Shown piece by piece: positions 17,218 to 26,918 of a stretch of DNA of 62,981 nucleotides. Source of the stretch: CAYGBW01 sp964348185 (GTDB taxonomy: Bacteria > Desulfobacterota > BSN033 > WVXP01); assembly GCA_964348185.1 (NCBI GenBank), contig CAYGBW010000003.1, forward strand, positions 1 to 62,981, given 5' to 3'. Made by a program: the position numbers and the translations under genes. Within the stretch, counting starts at the first letter, position 1; every line of letters starts with the position of its first letter. Below the pieces are notes generated by a model. That model was not told the DNA's origin. It worked only from the letters and a program-made list of their open reading frames with translations, and searched no databases.

Positions 17218-18117
17218 CTAGGCCAATCGTTCCCTCTCCTCAAACAGACCTGTTGGCTTTATTGCGAGGATTGCCAAAAGGAAAAGAAAGCCATAAACAT
17301 CCCTGAATGAGGGGTTAAGAAAGACCGCGCCAAGGCTTTCGATCAAGCCAAGGAGAAGGCCAGCACAGAGGACCCCCGGGATGGAACCCAGACCTCCGAT
17401 TACGATAATCTCGAAACCCTTCATGGTTGCGATACTGCCACACCTAGGATGGACATAGAATTCGGGCGCCAGGAGTGCACCAGCCGCAGCGGCCAGAGCG
17501 ACCCCGATTCCAAAGGCGATCTGGTCAAGCCTGAAAACGTTAATACCTGCTGTTTGGATACCCACGCGGTTTTGTGCGGCTCCTTGAAAGGCTCTTCCCC
17601 ACCAAGTCTTCTTTAGGAATACATAAAAAAGAGCCAGGAGAGCTATCGTGCCGATGAAGGCCACAAACCGGGTTCCACTGATAGGTAACGTAATAATGTG
17701 GGTGCTACGGAGGTAACCCGGCGGGGAGTAAATAAAGGGGCCTGCCCCGATGACAGCCATATTGGTGAAAAGTACACCCAAGGAAATCGTGACAATCGTT
17801 GCATATTCCGTTCTCTTTTCCGCAGTTGCCTCAAACATAGGCTTGATCAACAATCTTTGAACGACCATTCCAAGCAGAAACACCCCCGCCATGGACAGGA
17901 TAACGCCCAGATACCAATTCTCAACTCCTAGCAACTGGGTGACGATGATGTACTGCAAATAGCCACCTATCATGTAGAATTCGCCCATGGACCAGTTAAT
18001 TATCCTCATGATCCCGTAGATGAACGTGATACCCATCGCCATCAGAGAATAGATCAAGCCGATGACTATCCCTGAGATAACGTATTGTGAGATGAGTGTT
18101 GAGTCGATGATCATCAC
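17218..18117 (-). CDS. livH: Branched-chain-amino-acid-type ABC permease, LivH
   Basis: The 299-residue membrane protein begins MMIIDSTLISQYVISGIVIGLIYSLMAMG and has the LivH landmarks: FIYGIMRIINWSMGEFYMIGGYL, and a C-terminal GFEIIVIGGLGSIPGVLCAG. About eight transmembrane helices are expected. An AGGAGG site precedes the ATG. It follows the binding-protein gene after 148 bp. Confidence 0.92.
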   Translation of the reverse strand: MMIIDSTLISQYVISGIVIGLIYSLMAMGITFIYGIMRIINWSMGEFYMIGGYLQYIIVTQLLGVENWYLGVILSMAGVFLLGMVVQRLLIKPMFEATAEKRTEYATIVTISLGVLFTNMAVIGAGPFIYSPPGYLRSTHIITLPISGTRFVAFIGTIALLALFYVFLKKTWWGRAFQGAAQNRVGIQTAGINVFRLDQIAFGIGVALAAAAGALLAPEFYVHPRCGSIATMKGFEIIVIGGLGSIPGVLCAGLLLGLIESLGAVFLNPSFRDVYGFLFLLAILAIKPTGLFEERERLA

Positions 18118-18265
18118 CTCCTTTCAAGAAACCGATTGGACATAGACGCCCCAGGATTAAGAAATGAAGGGGATGGAATGGCGTATCCTGTGCCTTTCCA
18201 TCCCCCCATTCAACCATCTCCCCTTGATTAAGTCAGTCGGTGCTCGTCCTCCAAGCGCTTCAAGG

Positions 18266-19498
18266 CTAAGGCGAAACAAATTCTCCGGTTTTCATGATCG
18301 GTGGCCAGAGGATTGTAGACTCCTCAATGGGCTGGTCGACTTGGGTATATTGGACAATCTGTAAGGGGGATGTATGGTTATGCCATTTGGCGCCTGGCAG
18401 GCGCTCAAAGTCGATAACATCACCCTTTGCCCAAAACACAAAAACCCAGTCTTCCAGGGATTTGATCAGATCCTTTGGGGCATCGGACTGAGCTAAATTG
18501 ATGGCCTGAGCCAGGAGCACGATCTGTCCAAAACCGTTGTAGGCCATATAGGTTGGTATCTCGCCATATTCCTTTTCAAACCTGGGTTTTAGCCATTCGC
18601 CCAGCCGCGATAATCCCATTTTGGGATGGTAGTAGTTGATAAACATCATGTATTGACCCATGTTTCTCAGGTTTTTCCAAAACTCGGGTCTTGCGGGCCA
18701 GTCATGGGCACCCATCATGGGAACCTGTGGGAAGAAACCGATATCGTAGGCCTGTTTGGTAATCCGATAGGCTGGGTCGCCAACCCCGATGTTCAATAGG
18801 ATATCCGGCTTCCATGCCTTCAGCTTTAAGAGCTGGGGAGTCAAGTCAGCGACTTTCCTGTCAAAGATCATCCCGTTGATTTCGACGCCCTTTAGTCCAC
18901 GTTCCTCTTTGATTTGTTTGGTTGCCTCATACAGTCCCACCCCGTAGTCAGTATTTTCAGCCAATATGGCTACCCTTTTCCATCCCTGACTCATGATAAA
19001 ATCTGTCCAGGTGGACGCTCTGTCATAATCAATGACGTGGGTCTTGAATGTGCTCCCATAGTGCTTCTCGGTAATGACTGAAGCCGAAGCTCCGGTCGAA
19101 AAGGTTGGGATTCCGTATTCCTCTCCCACATCGACCAGAGCCGTGCACACGGAGCTGTGATACTGTCCCATTACCGCTATCACCTTGTCTTTTGTTGCCA
19201 GCTTTTTGAAAGCGGCAACACCCTTTTCCGGTGTACCTGAATCGTCCTCTATGACGAGTTCGATTGGCCTACCCCCGAGTAGACCTCCCATTTCTTCGTT
19301 GACGAACTTGGCTCCGAACTTTGCCCCTCTGCTTATCAATTGCCCAGCTGCCGGATCACCTGGAGGGGAAAGAGGAGTTATGACCCCTATCTTCACCGGC
19401 TCTTGGGCAGCTGCTCGACTCGTTAGAGGACCATAAGCCCACACCAAAAGGAATACACCTGTCAGCAATATTGCAAAAGAACCCCATTTCGATTTCAT
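18266..19498 (-). CDS. livJ: Periplasmic amino-acid/amide-binding protein of the Liv ABC importer
   Basis: The 410-residue precursor has a signal peptide (hydrophobic core in residues 8-23, cleavage near SRAAAQ). The mature protein is a type I periplasmic-binding fold, recognisable by KIGVITPLSPPGDPAAGQ, then GGRPIELVIEDDSGTPEKG, then VAILAENTDYGVG. A strong GAGGGGGG site precedes the ATG. It sets the specificity of the cluster; the ligand cannot be read from sequence. Liv-type binding proteins take branched-chain amino acids, amides, urea and other small polar compounds, so the branched-chain name is only a family label. Confidence 0.9.
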   Translation of the reverse strand: MKSKWGSFAILLTGVFLLVWAYGPLTSRAAAQEPVKIGVITPLSPPGDPAAGQLISRGAKFGAKFVNEEMGGLLGGRPIELVIEDDSGTPEKGVAAFKKLATKDKVIAVMGQYHSSVCTALVDVGEEYGIPTFSTGASASVITEKHYGSTFKTHVIDYDRASTWTDFIMSQGWKRVAILAENTDYGVGLYEATKQIKEERGLKGVEINGMIFDRKVADLTPQLLKLKAWKPDILLNIGVGDPAYRITKQAYDIGFFPQVPMMGAHDWPARPEFWKNLRNMGQYMMFINYYHPKMGLSRLGEWLKPRFEKEYGEIPTYMAYNGFGQIVLLAQAINLAQSDAPKDLIKSLEDWVFVFWAKGDVIDFERLPGAKWHNHTSPLQIVQYTQVDQPIEESTILWPPIMKTGEFVSP

Positions 19499-19676
19499 GA
19501 CAACCCCCCCTCGTCAATAGATCTTGTTTACTTTCTTAACCTTACGTCCCTACCCTTTCCATTCACTCCCCGAGTTTACCACCCCCCTTCGGTTTGTCTA
19601 GCGCTATGTACCGAAGATATCAAACAAGCCCCAGCACAGACGCGCCGAAGTGACGGCAAATCCAGCCATAATCATC

Positions 19677-20771
19677 TCATCCTTCTCTCAGATACTCTTC
19701 TATCTCTTCCTGACTCATATCTCCCAGTCCCAACTTTTCCAACGTCATTCCGTCCTTCCTATAATCAGTCTGATTCAGAACCGATGCCAGGTGTATGATC
19801 GCATCAATGGTAGGAGTTGGCACACCAAATCGTTTGCCGATGGATGATATCAAGACAAGTCCGTATGGGACGTCCTCACTTATGAACCGGCTCGTTAATT
19901 CCGATGGTGCAGTTGTACCCCGATAAACCAAGTTTGTTGTGACCATCTCGTTTAAATCTCCAACCTCTTCTCTGTACCGCCCTTTGTAATACTCCTCAAA
20001 GAGTTGCTCCGTGGTAGGGAGGTTAATACTTAATGATTTCCCAACTTCCAGCTTCTCTTGATCCACACTCTTTACGACGTTGGTAATTGATTTGGTGTGT
20101 CCCTCCCAATAGAACTTGAACGCTGTATTGGATTCAATTCTTCCCGCATTTAACACCATAGGTCCGGTATGAAGCTGGTGATTAAAATTGCTGAGAGTCG
20201 TTGCTAGTGCGTTTTTTTCCGGTTTATATCCATCATACATTGTCTTTAGAGAATTAACTACCTCCCCCACGTTCTTTGCAGGCATCGTCGAAACCTGCAT
20301 CTCATGCTTGACCCCTGCGATATCTATCTGGGCAGGACCAATGAGTTTGCAAAGATACAAAAGACAAGCCATGCCGGCAATCGTGACTTTCTTCTCCATT
20401 CCTTTTTCTTTCAACCGATTGTAGAACCTAATGGCCCCGATATTGTCCGGACTGAACAGGACTATCTGGCCCTCCTCTAGATAGGGTAGACTCTCATTCA
20501 CCATATGGTCCTGCGCAAACGCCGGAACGGGTATGATTATGACATCCGCTCCCTTTACGACCTCTTCCATGTTGGTTGAGACAATACCTATCTTTGCAAA
20601 GCCGCATCGATCTCCAAATGCCTCTATTCCTCCCTTTGCCTGAATCGGTTCGATATTGTGCTTGAACCGGGGCGCCTCATAAAGCCTCACCTCAAATCCG
20701 TCCATAACCAGATGGGCACAAAAGGCATGCCCTCCGTTTCCCGCTCCTAAAACGGCGACTTTCCTGATCAT
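19677..20771 (-). CDS. Octopine/nopaline-dehydrogenase-family NAD(P) oxidoreductase
   Basis: The ATG at 20771 follows AAGGGGAAAG and gives 364 residues. The N-terminus is a Rossmann fold (VAVLGAGNGGHAFCAHL, residues 5-21). The C-terminal opine-dehydrogenase catalytic domain has HTGPMVLNAGRIES, and the expected His occurs in NHQLHTGP. Such enzymes reductively condense a 2-oxoacid with an amino acid, or in reverse oxidise an opine. The gene lies 178 bp upstream of the Liv binding protein in the same direction, so it probably joins the oxidase and racemase in metabolism of an imported opine-like or D-amino compound. The direction of the reaction is inferred. Confidence 0.85.
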   Translation of the reverse strand: MIRKVAVLGAGNGGHAFCAHLVMDGFEVRLYEAPRFKHNIEPIQAKGGIEAFGDRCGFAKIGIVSTNMEEVVKGADVIIIPVPAFAQDHMVNESLPYLEEGQIVLFSPDNIGAIRFYNRLKEKGMEKKVTIAGMACLLYLCKLIGPAQIDIAGVKHEMQVSTMPAKNVGEVVNSLKTMYDGYKPEKNALATTLSNFNHQLHTGPMVLNAGRIESNTAFKFYWEGHTKSITNVVKSVDQEKLEVGKSLSINLPTTEQLFEEYYKGRYREEVGDLNEMVTTNLVYRGTTAPSELTSRFISEDVPYGLVLISSIGKRFGVPTPTIDAIIHLASVLNQTDYRKDGMTLEKLGLGDMSQEEIEEYLREG

Positions 20772-21123
20772 CTTTCCCCTTTTCGCTCTCACCAGAGCAT
20801 AGTCAATTGCGTTTTCGAGTCTTTTGAACCGCCTCTTTATACTACTTTCTTCGGGTCATGTCAATTAATCTCAGAGGCTGGAGTTTCCGGACCTTCTCAG
20901 CCAAATCCCTTTGAGGATTCCTTGAAATTCTTTTGCTACCAAATCTCAGGCGGATCCTGTCAGATGGCGGGACTGGAGCGGGCCCCCGATTTGTCAAAAA
21001 ACTTCCGAGAAAAGGACAAAGGGATTTCGCCCTTGCCCAATCAGACAACACGTTCAACTTCAATTGCTTTCGGGCTTATCCCCGTATTTTCTGAGAAACC
21101 TCCAGATCTTAGACGCCTCTACC

Positions 21124-21153
21124 TTGACACACAAGCGCCTTTATCCTTATACT
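21124..21153 (+). promoter_or_regulatory. Candidate promoter of the diguanylate cyclase gene
   Basis: TTGACA (21124-21129) and TATACT (21148-21153) are 18 bp apart, about 68 bp before the start at 21221. The rest of the 449-bp gap (20772-21220) between the two divergent clusters shows no gene. Confidence 0.5.
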
Positions 21154-21220
21154 ACCCTTACTCAAAACGGGGTTTTTATCATTATTTATCAGCTTACCGC
21201 GGAGAGCCGGAGACCTAGAA

Positions 21221-22201
21221 ATGAAAAAGGCCTCACACGCGGATCCCGAACTCCATGAGGTGTCCAAACTTCTCCTCGAGCGAAGGCTTCGAGAGCATAC
21301 CGACCTCCTCGAAAAACGGCAAGGAGAGGTCGAGAACGACGTGGCCCAGAATGGCCACTCCCGAGGTCACTTTGCCCGGAAACTTCTGGTGGACGCCTGG
21401 GTTGACGCTCTCCAGGCACACTGTGACCAGGCTCTGACGGACCTCATGGGCTTGCTCAGGACTTTCGACACACTCTCGTCGGCTGAGTGGATCCGACAGA
21501 GGTTCGATGCCCACGTCGATCAAGTCGCCGCAGAACTGATTCGAAGGCTTACGGACAGCAGCTTCGGTGGGGTTTCCTTTACGTCTTCGGAGCGAAACAG
21601 GATCACCAATATGGCCTCCAGCATCAAGGCCCAGGCCAAACAAAACCTGGACAGAGAGGTCACATGGGCTCTCAAGCAGCGTGAAAGCTCCGAGTCTCCT
21701 GAGTTGTCACCGGCCGAACTCGACGACCGGCTGCCGTTGAACCGGTCCCGAGCCTTTGATCGAGATCTCCTGGAGACGGTCAAGGTAGCAAAACGCACCG
21801 AAGAACCGTTGAGCCTGGTAATGATTGACCTTGACCACTTCAAGAGTGTGAACGACCAACACGGTCATCCGGTGGGGGACGAAGTCCTGCTGGCGGTGGC
21901 CGAGCTCGTGATCAAGTGCGTCGGGCGCAAAGGTAGGGCTTACCGTTATGGGGGCGAAGAGTTTGCGCTGCTGCTCCCAAACTACTCGGTGGAGGAGGCC
22001 GTTTGCCTTGCCGAAAGGATCAGAAAGGATATCGAAGGAGCGGTTGTCAGCAGTCAGCACCTGAATGTCACCGCCAGCTTCGGTGTCGCTTGCGTGCCGG
22101 AGAACGCTTCAGATCCGAAAACGGTGCTCGAAAAGGCTGATGCCGCCTTGTACGAAGCAAAGAACCTGGGTCGCAACTGCGTTCGAGTCGGCGGCGACTG
22201 A
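21221..22201 (+). CDS. GGDEF-domain diguanylate cyclase
   Basis: The 326-residue soluble protein has an N-terminal helical region (residues 1-165, no signal peptide or membrane segment) of unknown sensory function and a C-terminal GGDEF domain. The active-site loop is GGEEF (RYGGEEFAL), substrate and metal residues lie in VMIDLDHFKSVNDQHGHPVGD, and the end has ALYEAKNLGRN. This should make cyclic-di-GMP. The inhibitory I-site (RxxD five residues before GGEEF) reads RAYR, so product inhibition is probably absent. It stands alone between two divergent metabolic clusters. Confidence 0.92.
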   Translation: MKKASHADPELHEVSKLLLERRLREHTDLLEKRQGEVENDVAQNGHSRGHFARKLLVDAWVDALQAHCDQALTDLMGLLRTFDTLSSAEWIRQRFDAHVDQVAAELIRRLTDSSFGGVSFTSSERNRITNMASSIKAQAKQNLDREVTWALKQRESSESPELSPAELDDRLPLNRSRAFDRDLLETVKVAKRTEEPLSLVMIDLDHFKSVNDQHGHPVGDEVLLAVAELVIKCVGRKGRAYRYGGEEFALLLPNYSVEEAVCLAERIRKDIEGAVVSSQHLNVTASFGVACVPENASDPKTVLEKADAALYEAKNLGRNCVRVGGD

Positions 22202-22468
22202 ATATCTTGACCCTATCATCGCGGCGCGACAGTTATTCCTTTTTCGATGTTCCAGAGCCCTGAGGAATGAAGCCTCTCTCCTTCGGGGTCAATATGTCTG
22301 AGCCAATACCCCCTCCCCTTCTCTCCGCATGCAGGATTTCATCCTAGAAAAACGTCCCTGATCTAAGAGGAAGAAATTGCTTGACAAAGGTTGGTCTTTT
22401 CGAGGATACTGGCCTTACCCGTAAGACCGGTATGGCCAATCAGCTCTACCCCAATCACGAGATCAATC

Positions 22469-23194
22469 ATGGTGTCATTCGAAAGAATCAAGAACTTTGG
22501 CGGGAGAAAAAAAAGCACCCTGGTTGCGCAGAAGATCCTCGAACACATCGAAAGTGGGCTGCTCAATAAGGGGGAGAGGCTCCCACCTGAGCGCACAATC
22601 GCCGAGGAGATGGGAGTAAGCCGTCCAGCAGTTCGCGAAGCTCTCAGCGCGTTACAGATTATGGGAGTGGTGGAAAGTATCACCGGGGACGGCACCTACC
22701 TCAAGCCGGAGGCAAGTAACATCCTCTCTGGTTCGAAGACCATTGCGATGTTGGAGGAAAATGAGAGTCCCTTTGAGGTATTTCGAGCCAGGAGGGCTAT
22801 CGAGTCAGCCATTATTGAGCTGGCCGTCTCTAAAGTTGAGCCCGAAGATTTCGAGAATATGCGCCGCGCCCTTGGAGCCATGAGAACGGCGATTGAGACG
22901 CATGATTTTGAGGCCTACTTCGAGGCCAACAGAGGTTTCCACCTGAGTATTGCGAGGGCAAGCCACAACTCCATCTTGGTAAAAATTCTAGAGCGTTTAT
23001 TTGCCCTTGAGAATCAGCCTCTTTGGAGGGAAGTGGTTCAAAAGCACCTCACCACGTATCAGAATATCAACCACTACTTCTCTCAACACCAAAAGATGTT
23101 GGAAGCGATTGAATCCGGAGATCGGGAAGGAGCACGAGCCCTCGTCTATGACCACTTTGATCGGACAGTGGATGAGGTAAAGCGATATTTGTAG
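22469..23194 (+). CDS. GntR/FadR-family transcriptional regulator
   Basis: The 241-residue protein starts MVSFERIKNFGG at 22469; a longer frame to 22391 has no homology in the extra part. The N-terminal winged helix contains GERLPPERTIAEEMGVSRPAVREAL, and the C-terminal FCD domain carries conserved D/H positions (FHLSIARASHNS, DHFDRTVDEV). FadR-type regulators sense small organic acids. It heads the plus-strand cluster, 16 bp before the D-glutamate-cyclase-like gene, and probably controls that operon in response to the imported compound or a product. Confidence 0.9.
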   Translation: MVSFERIKNFGGRKKSTLVAQKILEHIESGLLNKGERLPPERTIAEEMGVSRPAVREALSALQIMGVVESITGDGTYLKPEASNILSGSKTIAMLEENESPFEVFRARRAIESAIIELAVSKVEPEDFENMRRALGAMRTAIETHDFEAYFEANRGFHLSIARASHNSILVKILERLFALENQPLWREVVQKHLTTYQNINHYFSQHQKMLEAIESGDREGARALVYDHFDRTVDEVKRYL

Positions 23195-23210
23195 GAAAAA
23201 AGCTCACATC

Positions 23211-24275
23211 ATGTTTGCGGTGGGAAACATAAGAAGCAAAGACGATGTCCTGAGGGAATTGTCCGAAAACGTTGACAGACTGATAACGGTGGACCTTCCC
23301 TTCAGGACTGTGGCTGGCAGGCTCTACCGGGATACGCGCACCAAATTTGACAGGCCACTAACCCTGCTGGTGGCAAGGGCACTTCACGAGTCGGTGAGAA
23401 AAAAAGGGGTTATTCTGATTGTAACGGGTTGGCCCGATAGACCGCATATAAACCCTGCTATTGCCGAAACTGACGGCCCCCCGGGGGCAGCGATACTGGG
23501 CATGGCCTTGCACAGGGCGACAGGTGCCGTACCCATCTTTTTGATTGAGAATAATCTGGTTTCGGCCATGGAAAGAGTCTGTTCGGCGGCCGGTTTTCGG
23601 GTCGCCTCCCCGGAGGAGGCCATGGACGCGGCTGAATCGAGGGCACCCATCCATGCGGCCGCGATTCTGGGTTTTCCCACGGATATTCAGGAGGCAGGGG
23701 AGGCGTCAACAGGGTTACTGACCAGATTACCCGTCCAGGCGGTCATTGCGATCGAAAAGGGAGGAATGAATGAAAAGGGGGTCATCCATACGAGTCGTGG
23801 CGACGATACCACCGCCCCCATGGCCAAAGCGGATATCCTCGTGAGAAAAGCCAAGGAGAGACAGATTCTCACCATAGGTATCGGCGACGGAGGTAACGAG
23901 ATCGGCATGGGGGTCATCGGTGAAGAACTCCGCCAGTGGCTCCCCTTCGGCAAACAGTGCAGATGTCGCTGTGGGGGAGGGATTGTACCCACAACAAAAA
24001 CTGATTTCCTGCTCCCTGCTGCCGTGTCGAATTGGGGGGCCTATGGGATCTCGGCGATGCTAGCCGTCGTTGAAGATACAAAGGAAGTCTTCCATTCTGC
24101 AGAAACTGAGCGGAGGGTGCTCCTCTCCTGCATCGACGCGGGGCTCATAGACGGAGGAAGCGGATATGTGAGCGGTGGTGTTGATTCCCTCTCCATGAAC
24201 ATCCATATGAGTATCGTGAATCTCTTGGAGGAATTCGTCGATAAAGGGATCAAGCTGAAACGGGCTTATCCATAG
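23211..24275 (+). CDS. D-glutamate cyclase-like protein (DUF4392 family)
   Basis: The 354-residue protein carries the family hallmarks: LIVTGWPDRPHINPAIAETDGP around residue 70, EKGGMNEKGVIHTSRGDD near 180, and IGIGDGGNEIGMG near 220. Characterised relatives convert D-glutamate to 5-oxo-D-proline or act on related substrates. Position directly between a GntR regulator and a Liv importer suggests the operon handles D-glutamate, 5-oxoproline or a similar lactam. Family assignment is solid; the substrate is inferred. Confidence 0.82.
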   Translation: MFAVGNIRSKDDVLRELSENVDRLITVDLPFRTVAGRLYRDTRTKFDRPLTLLVARALHESVRKKGVILIVTGWPDRPHINPAIAETDGPPGAAILGMALHRATGAVPIFLIENNLVSAMERVCSAAGFRVASPEEAMDAAESRAPIHAAAILGFPTDIQEAGEASTGLLTRLPVQAVIAIEKGGMNEKGVIHTSRGDDTTAPMAKADILVRKAKERQILTIGIGDGGNEIGMGVIGEELRQWLPFGKQCRCRCGGGIVPTTKTDFLLPAAVSNWGAYGISAMLAVVEDTKEVFHSAETERRVLLSCIDAGLIDGGSGYVSGGVDSLSMNIHMSIVNLLEEFVDKGIKLKRAYP

Positions 24276-24283
24276 GGTAATGG

Positions 24284-25165
24284 ATGGGAGTACTTCATAT
24301 CTTAGGACAGATTGTCATTAACGGGATCCTCCTGGGGGGAGTATATGCAGTGATGGCCGCGGGACTCTCGCTGATCTTTGGGGTCGTGAGAGTCCTTCAG
24401 ATATCCCATACCATGCTGATTGTCTTGGGTTGCTATCTCAGTTATACCATGGCCACACAGCTATCTTTGGATCCCTTTCTATCGATACTGATTACGGCGC
24501 CCCTCCTCTCTCTTCTGGGTTTTGCCATATATCGGTTTATCGTTTCCCCATTGAAGGATGGACCGCCCGTTGCTGTCCTCTTGGCTTTCTTCGGGGTGAT
24601 TCTCATCCTGGAAAATACGGCAGGGATCATCTGGACGACCAACTACAATGCCATCTATTCTATCTATCAGGGAAAGAGTTTTACGACTTACGGATTCAAC
24701 TTTTCACTTCCCAGGACCATGGCCTTTGCCGTAGCAACTGGGGTCATATCCGGTCTTTTGCTCTTTTTGAAGAGGACCGAAACGGGAAGGGCCATTAGAG
24801 CTGTCAGCCAGGATCGGGAAACAGCGCAGGTTCTCGGCGTGGACGTCGACCAGATTTTCATTATCGTCTTCGCTATCTCCACAGCATTGGCGGCGGTTGG
24901 GGGTTCCCTCATGGGGATCATCTACTCTTTTTATCCGGCCTTACATTGGCAGGGGTTGGGGGTGGTCTTTAGTGTCATTGTCCTGGGGGGGCTTGGGCAG
25001 GTGAACGGTGCAATATTGGCGGCGTTAATCATCGGAACGGCCGAGTCACTGTCGTCGTATTATTTGGGGTCACAATGGGGCCCCGTGGTTGCATTTGCAA
25101 TCCTCGTTTTTGCTTTGGTTCAACGGCCACAGGGACTTCTGGGGACCAAAGGGGCCCGTATTTGA
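24284..25165 (+). CDS. livH: Second Liv-type ABC permease, LivH
   Basis: The 293-residue membrane protein has GVYAVMAAGLSLIFGVVRVLQISH near the N-terminus and SVIVLGGLGQVNGAILAAL near the C-terminus, as in LivH. It starts 8 bp after the cyclase stop and overlaps livM by one base (TGATG), indicating tight coupling. Confidence 0.92.
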   Translation: MGVLHILGQIVINGILLGGVYAVMAAGLSLIFGVVRVLQISHTMLIVLGCYLSYTMATQLSLDPFLSILITAPLLSLLGFAIYRFIVSPLKDGPPVAVLLAFFGVILILENTAGIIWTTNYNAIYSIYQGKSFTTYGFNFSLPRTMAFAVATGVISGLLLFLKRTETGRAIRAVSQDRETAQVLGVDVDQIFIIVFAISTALAAVGGSLMGIIYSFYPALHWQGLGVVFSVIVLGGLGQVNGAILAALIIGTAESLSSYYLGSQWGPVVAFAILVFALVQRPQGLLGTKGARI

Positions 25166-26166
25166 TGACTCGAGTTACAGATACGTTGAAGTATGGAAAG
25201 CTTATTTGGCTGTTCCTTTTCCTGGGTATGCTTCTTCTCCCCATCTTCGTCCGGGACCGATATATCCTCCACGTCCTGATTATGATCTTCGTCTATATCA
25301 CCTTGGTAGAATCTTGGAATCTCCCCGGGGGGTATGCAGGATATATTTCTTTTGGCCATGTTCTCTTCTTCGGCATCGGCGGGTACAGCACCGCCATGCT
25401 TGTAAACTTCTCAGAGATGCCTGCCATTGTAACCTATTTCCTGGGGGGCATTTTCGGTGCCCTCGTTGCCCTCATTTTTGGATATATATCACTGCGATTG
25501 AAAGGCCCGTACTTCGCCATCGCTACGCTCGCCCTGGCGACCATTGGGAGATACATTTTTCTCAATTTCGATATCTTTGGGGGTGCCGAAGGGCTCCTTC
25601 TCCCCATGAGCCCCTGGACTCCCGAATTCGAGAAGATTCCGTACTACTATGGCACCTTATCCATCACCGCCCTCACCGTTCTTACCGTATATGGGATTGC
25701 AAGAACGAGACTGGGAATCGGACTCATGGCTATCCGGGAAAATGAAGAAAAGGCGGAAGGGTTGGGTGTTAATACCACTCGGCACAAGGTTGTCGCTTTT
25801 ATTATCAGTGCATTTTTCCCGGGGATGATGGGAGGGCTCTTTGCATCATATCTGGAGTACGTCAATCCTGATTCATGCTTTAGTATTCTTTACAGTGCGA
25901 ATATCCTCTTGATGGCCATACTGGGGGGATTGGGAACCGTCACTGGACCGATCATTGGCTCTTCTATCGTTGTCATCGTTTCTGAGATTCTCAGTTTTAC
26001 CGTTGGTCATCAAATCCGGCTCGTGCTGTTCGGGTTTATTCTCGTGACACTTGCCATCTTTCTCCCTGGGGGTCTCCTTTCTCTCAGGGAAAGAGGCCAG
26101 GGAATGAAAGCGAAGGGTTTTATGCTCAGAGGGAGGAGTGAAATGGCTGTTCCCTCCTCGGAATAG
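25165..26166 (+). CDS. livM: Second Liv-type ABC permease, LivM
   Basis: The ATG at 25165 shares a base with the livH stop, giving 333 residues; an in-frame start at 25075 would overlap livH by 91 bases and is rejected. LivM landmarks are GGYAGYISFGHVLFFGIGGYS and the coupling helix AIRENEEKAEGLGVNTTRHK. About nine transmembrane helices are expected. Confidence 0.92.
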   Translation: MTRVTDTLKYGKLIWLFLFLGMLLLPIFVRDRYILHVLIMIFVYITLVESWNLPGGYAGYISFGHVLFFGIGGYSTAMLVNFSEMPAIVTYFLGGIFGALVALIFGYISLRLKGPYFAIATLALATIGRYIFLNFDIFGGAEGLLLPMSPWTPEFEKIPYYYGTLSITALTVLTVYGIARTRLGIGLMAIRENEEKAEGLGVNTTRHKVVAFIISAFFPGMMGGLFASYLEYVNPDSCFSILYSANILLMAILGGLGTVTGPIIGSSIVVIVSEILSFTVGHQIRLVLFGFILVTLAIFLPGGLLSLRERGQGMKAKGFMLRGRSEMAVPSSE

Positions 26167-26189
26167 ATGAGATTTGCCGGATTGGATCG

Positions 26190-26918
26190 ATGAGTTTAGA
26201 GGCAAAGGGTATTGTAAAAGATTTCGGAGGAATCCGTGCCGTTGGGGGGGTGAGTTTTAAGATCCCCACGGGGGCCATAACGGGCCTTATTGGCCCGAAC
26301 GGGTCTGGAAAGACGACTTTTTTTAATCTGGTAACGGGGTTTCTGCCCCTGGATGAAGGAGAGATTTGGTACAAAGGGCGACGCATTGATGGATTCAAAC
26401 CCCATCAGGTCGTGGAACTGGGTATCATCCGCACCTTTCAGATCACACGGGTTTTTCCGAGGCTCACGGTCTTGGAGAATATGTTGGTCCCCACAAGGGA
26501 TAACAGCTTTGTGCACCTCGTCCGCAACCCCAGGAAGGATGAACGCCCGGAGAAGGCCTTGCGACTTTTAGAGTCTATTGGATTGGCGTCCTATATGGAT
26601 GACCCAGCAGCTTCCCTTTCCTATGGACAGAGTAAACTGCTGGAACTGGCACTCTCATTCATGGTACAGGCCGAAATGGTCCTTCTTGACGAACCTTTTT
26701 CCGGGATAAACCCCACGCTCCAAGCCAGGATCAATCGATGGATAAAAGAGGAGAATAACCAGGGCAAAGAATTCATTGTCATTGAACATAACATGGATGT
26801 GATCATGAGCATCTGTCATCACATTGTCGTTATGCATCATGGACAGAAATTGGCTGAAGGAGAACCCCCGGTGATTCAGCAAGACGATAGGGTCCTGGAG
26901 GCCTACCTTGGCGATTGA
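26190..26918 (+). CDS. livG: Second Liv-type ABC ATPase, LivG
   Basis: The 242-residue ATPase has Walker A GPNGSGKTT, signature LSYGQSKLLE (a natural variant of LSGGQ) and Walker B MVLLDEPFSGINP. The C-terminus ends VLEAYLGD, which is the LivG pattern. It follows livM after 23 bp and overlaps livF. Confidence 0.9.
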   Translation: MSLEAKGIVKDFGGIRAVGGVSFKIPTGAITGLIGPNGSGKTTFFNLVTGFLPLDEGEIWYKGRRIDGFKPHQVVELGIIRTFQITRVFPRLTVLENMLVPTRDNSFVHLVRNPRKDERPEKALRLLESIGLASYMDDPAASLSYGQSKLLELALSFMVQAEMVLLDEPFSGINPTLQARINRWIKEENNQGKEFIVIEHNMDVIMSICHHIVVMHHGQKLAEGEPPVIQQDDRVLEAYLGD

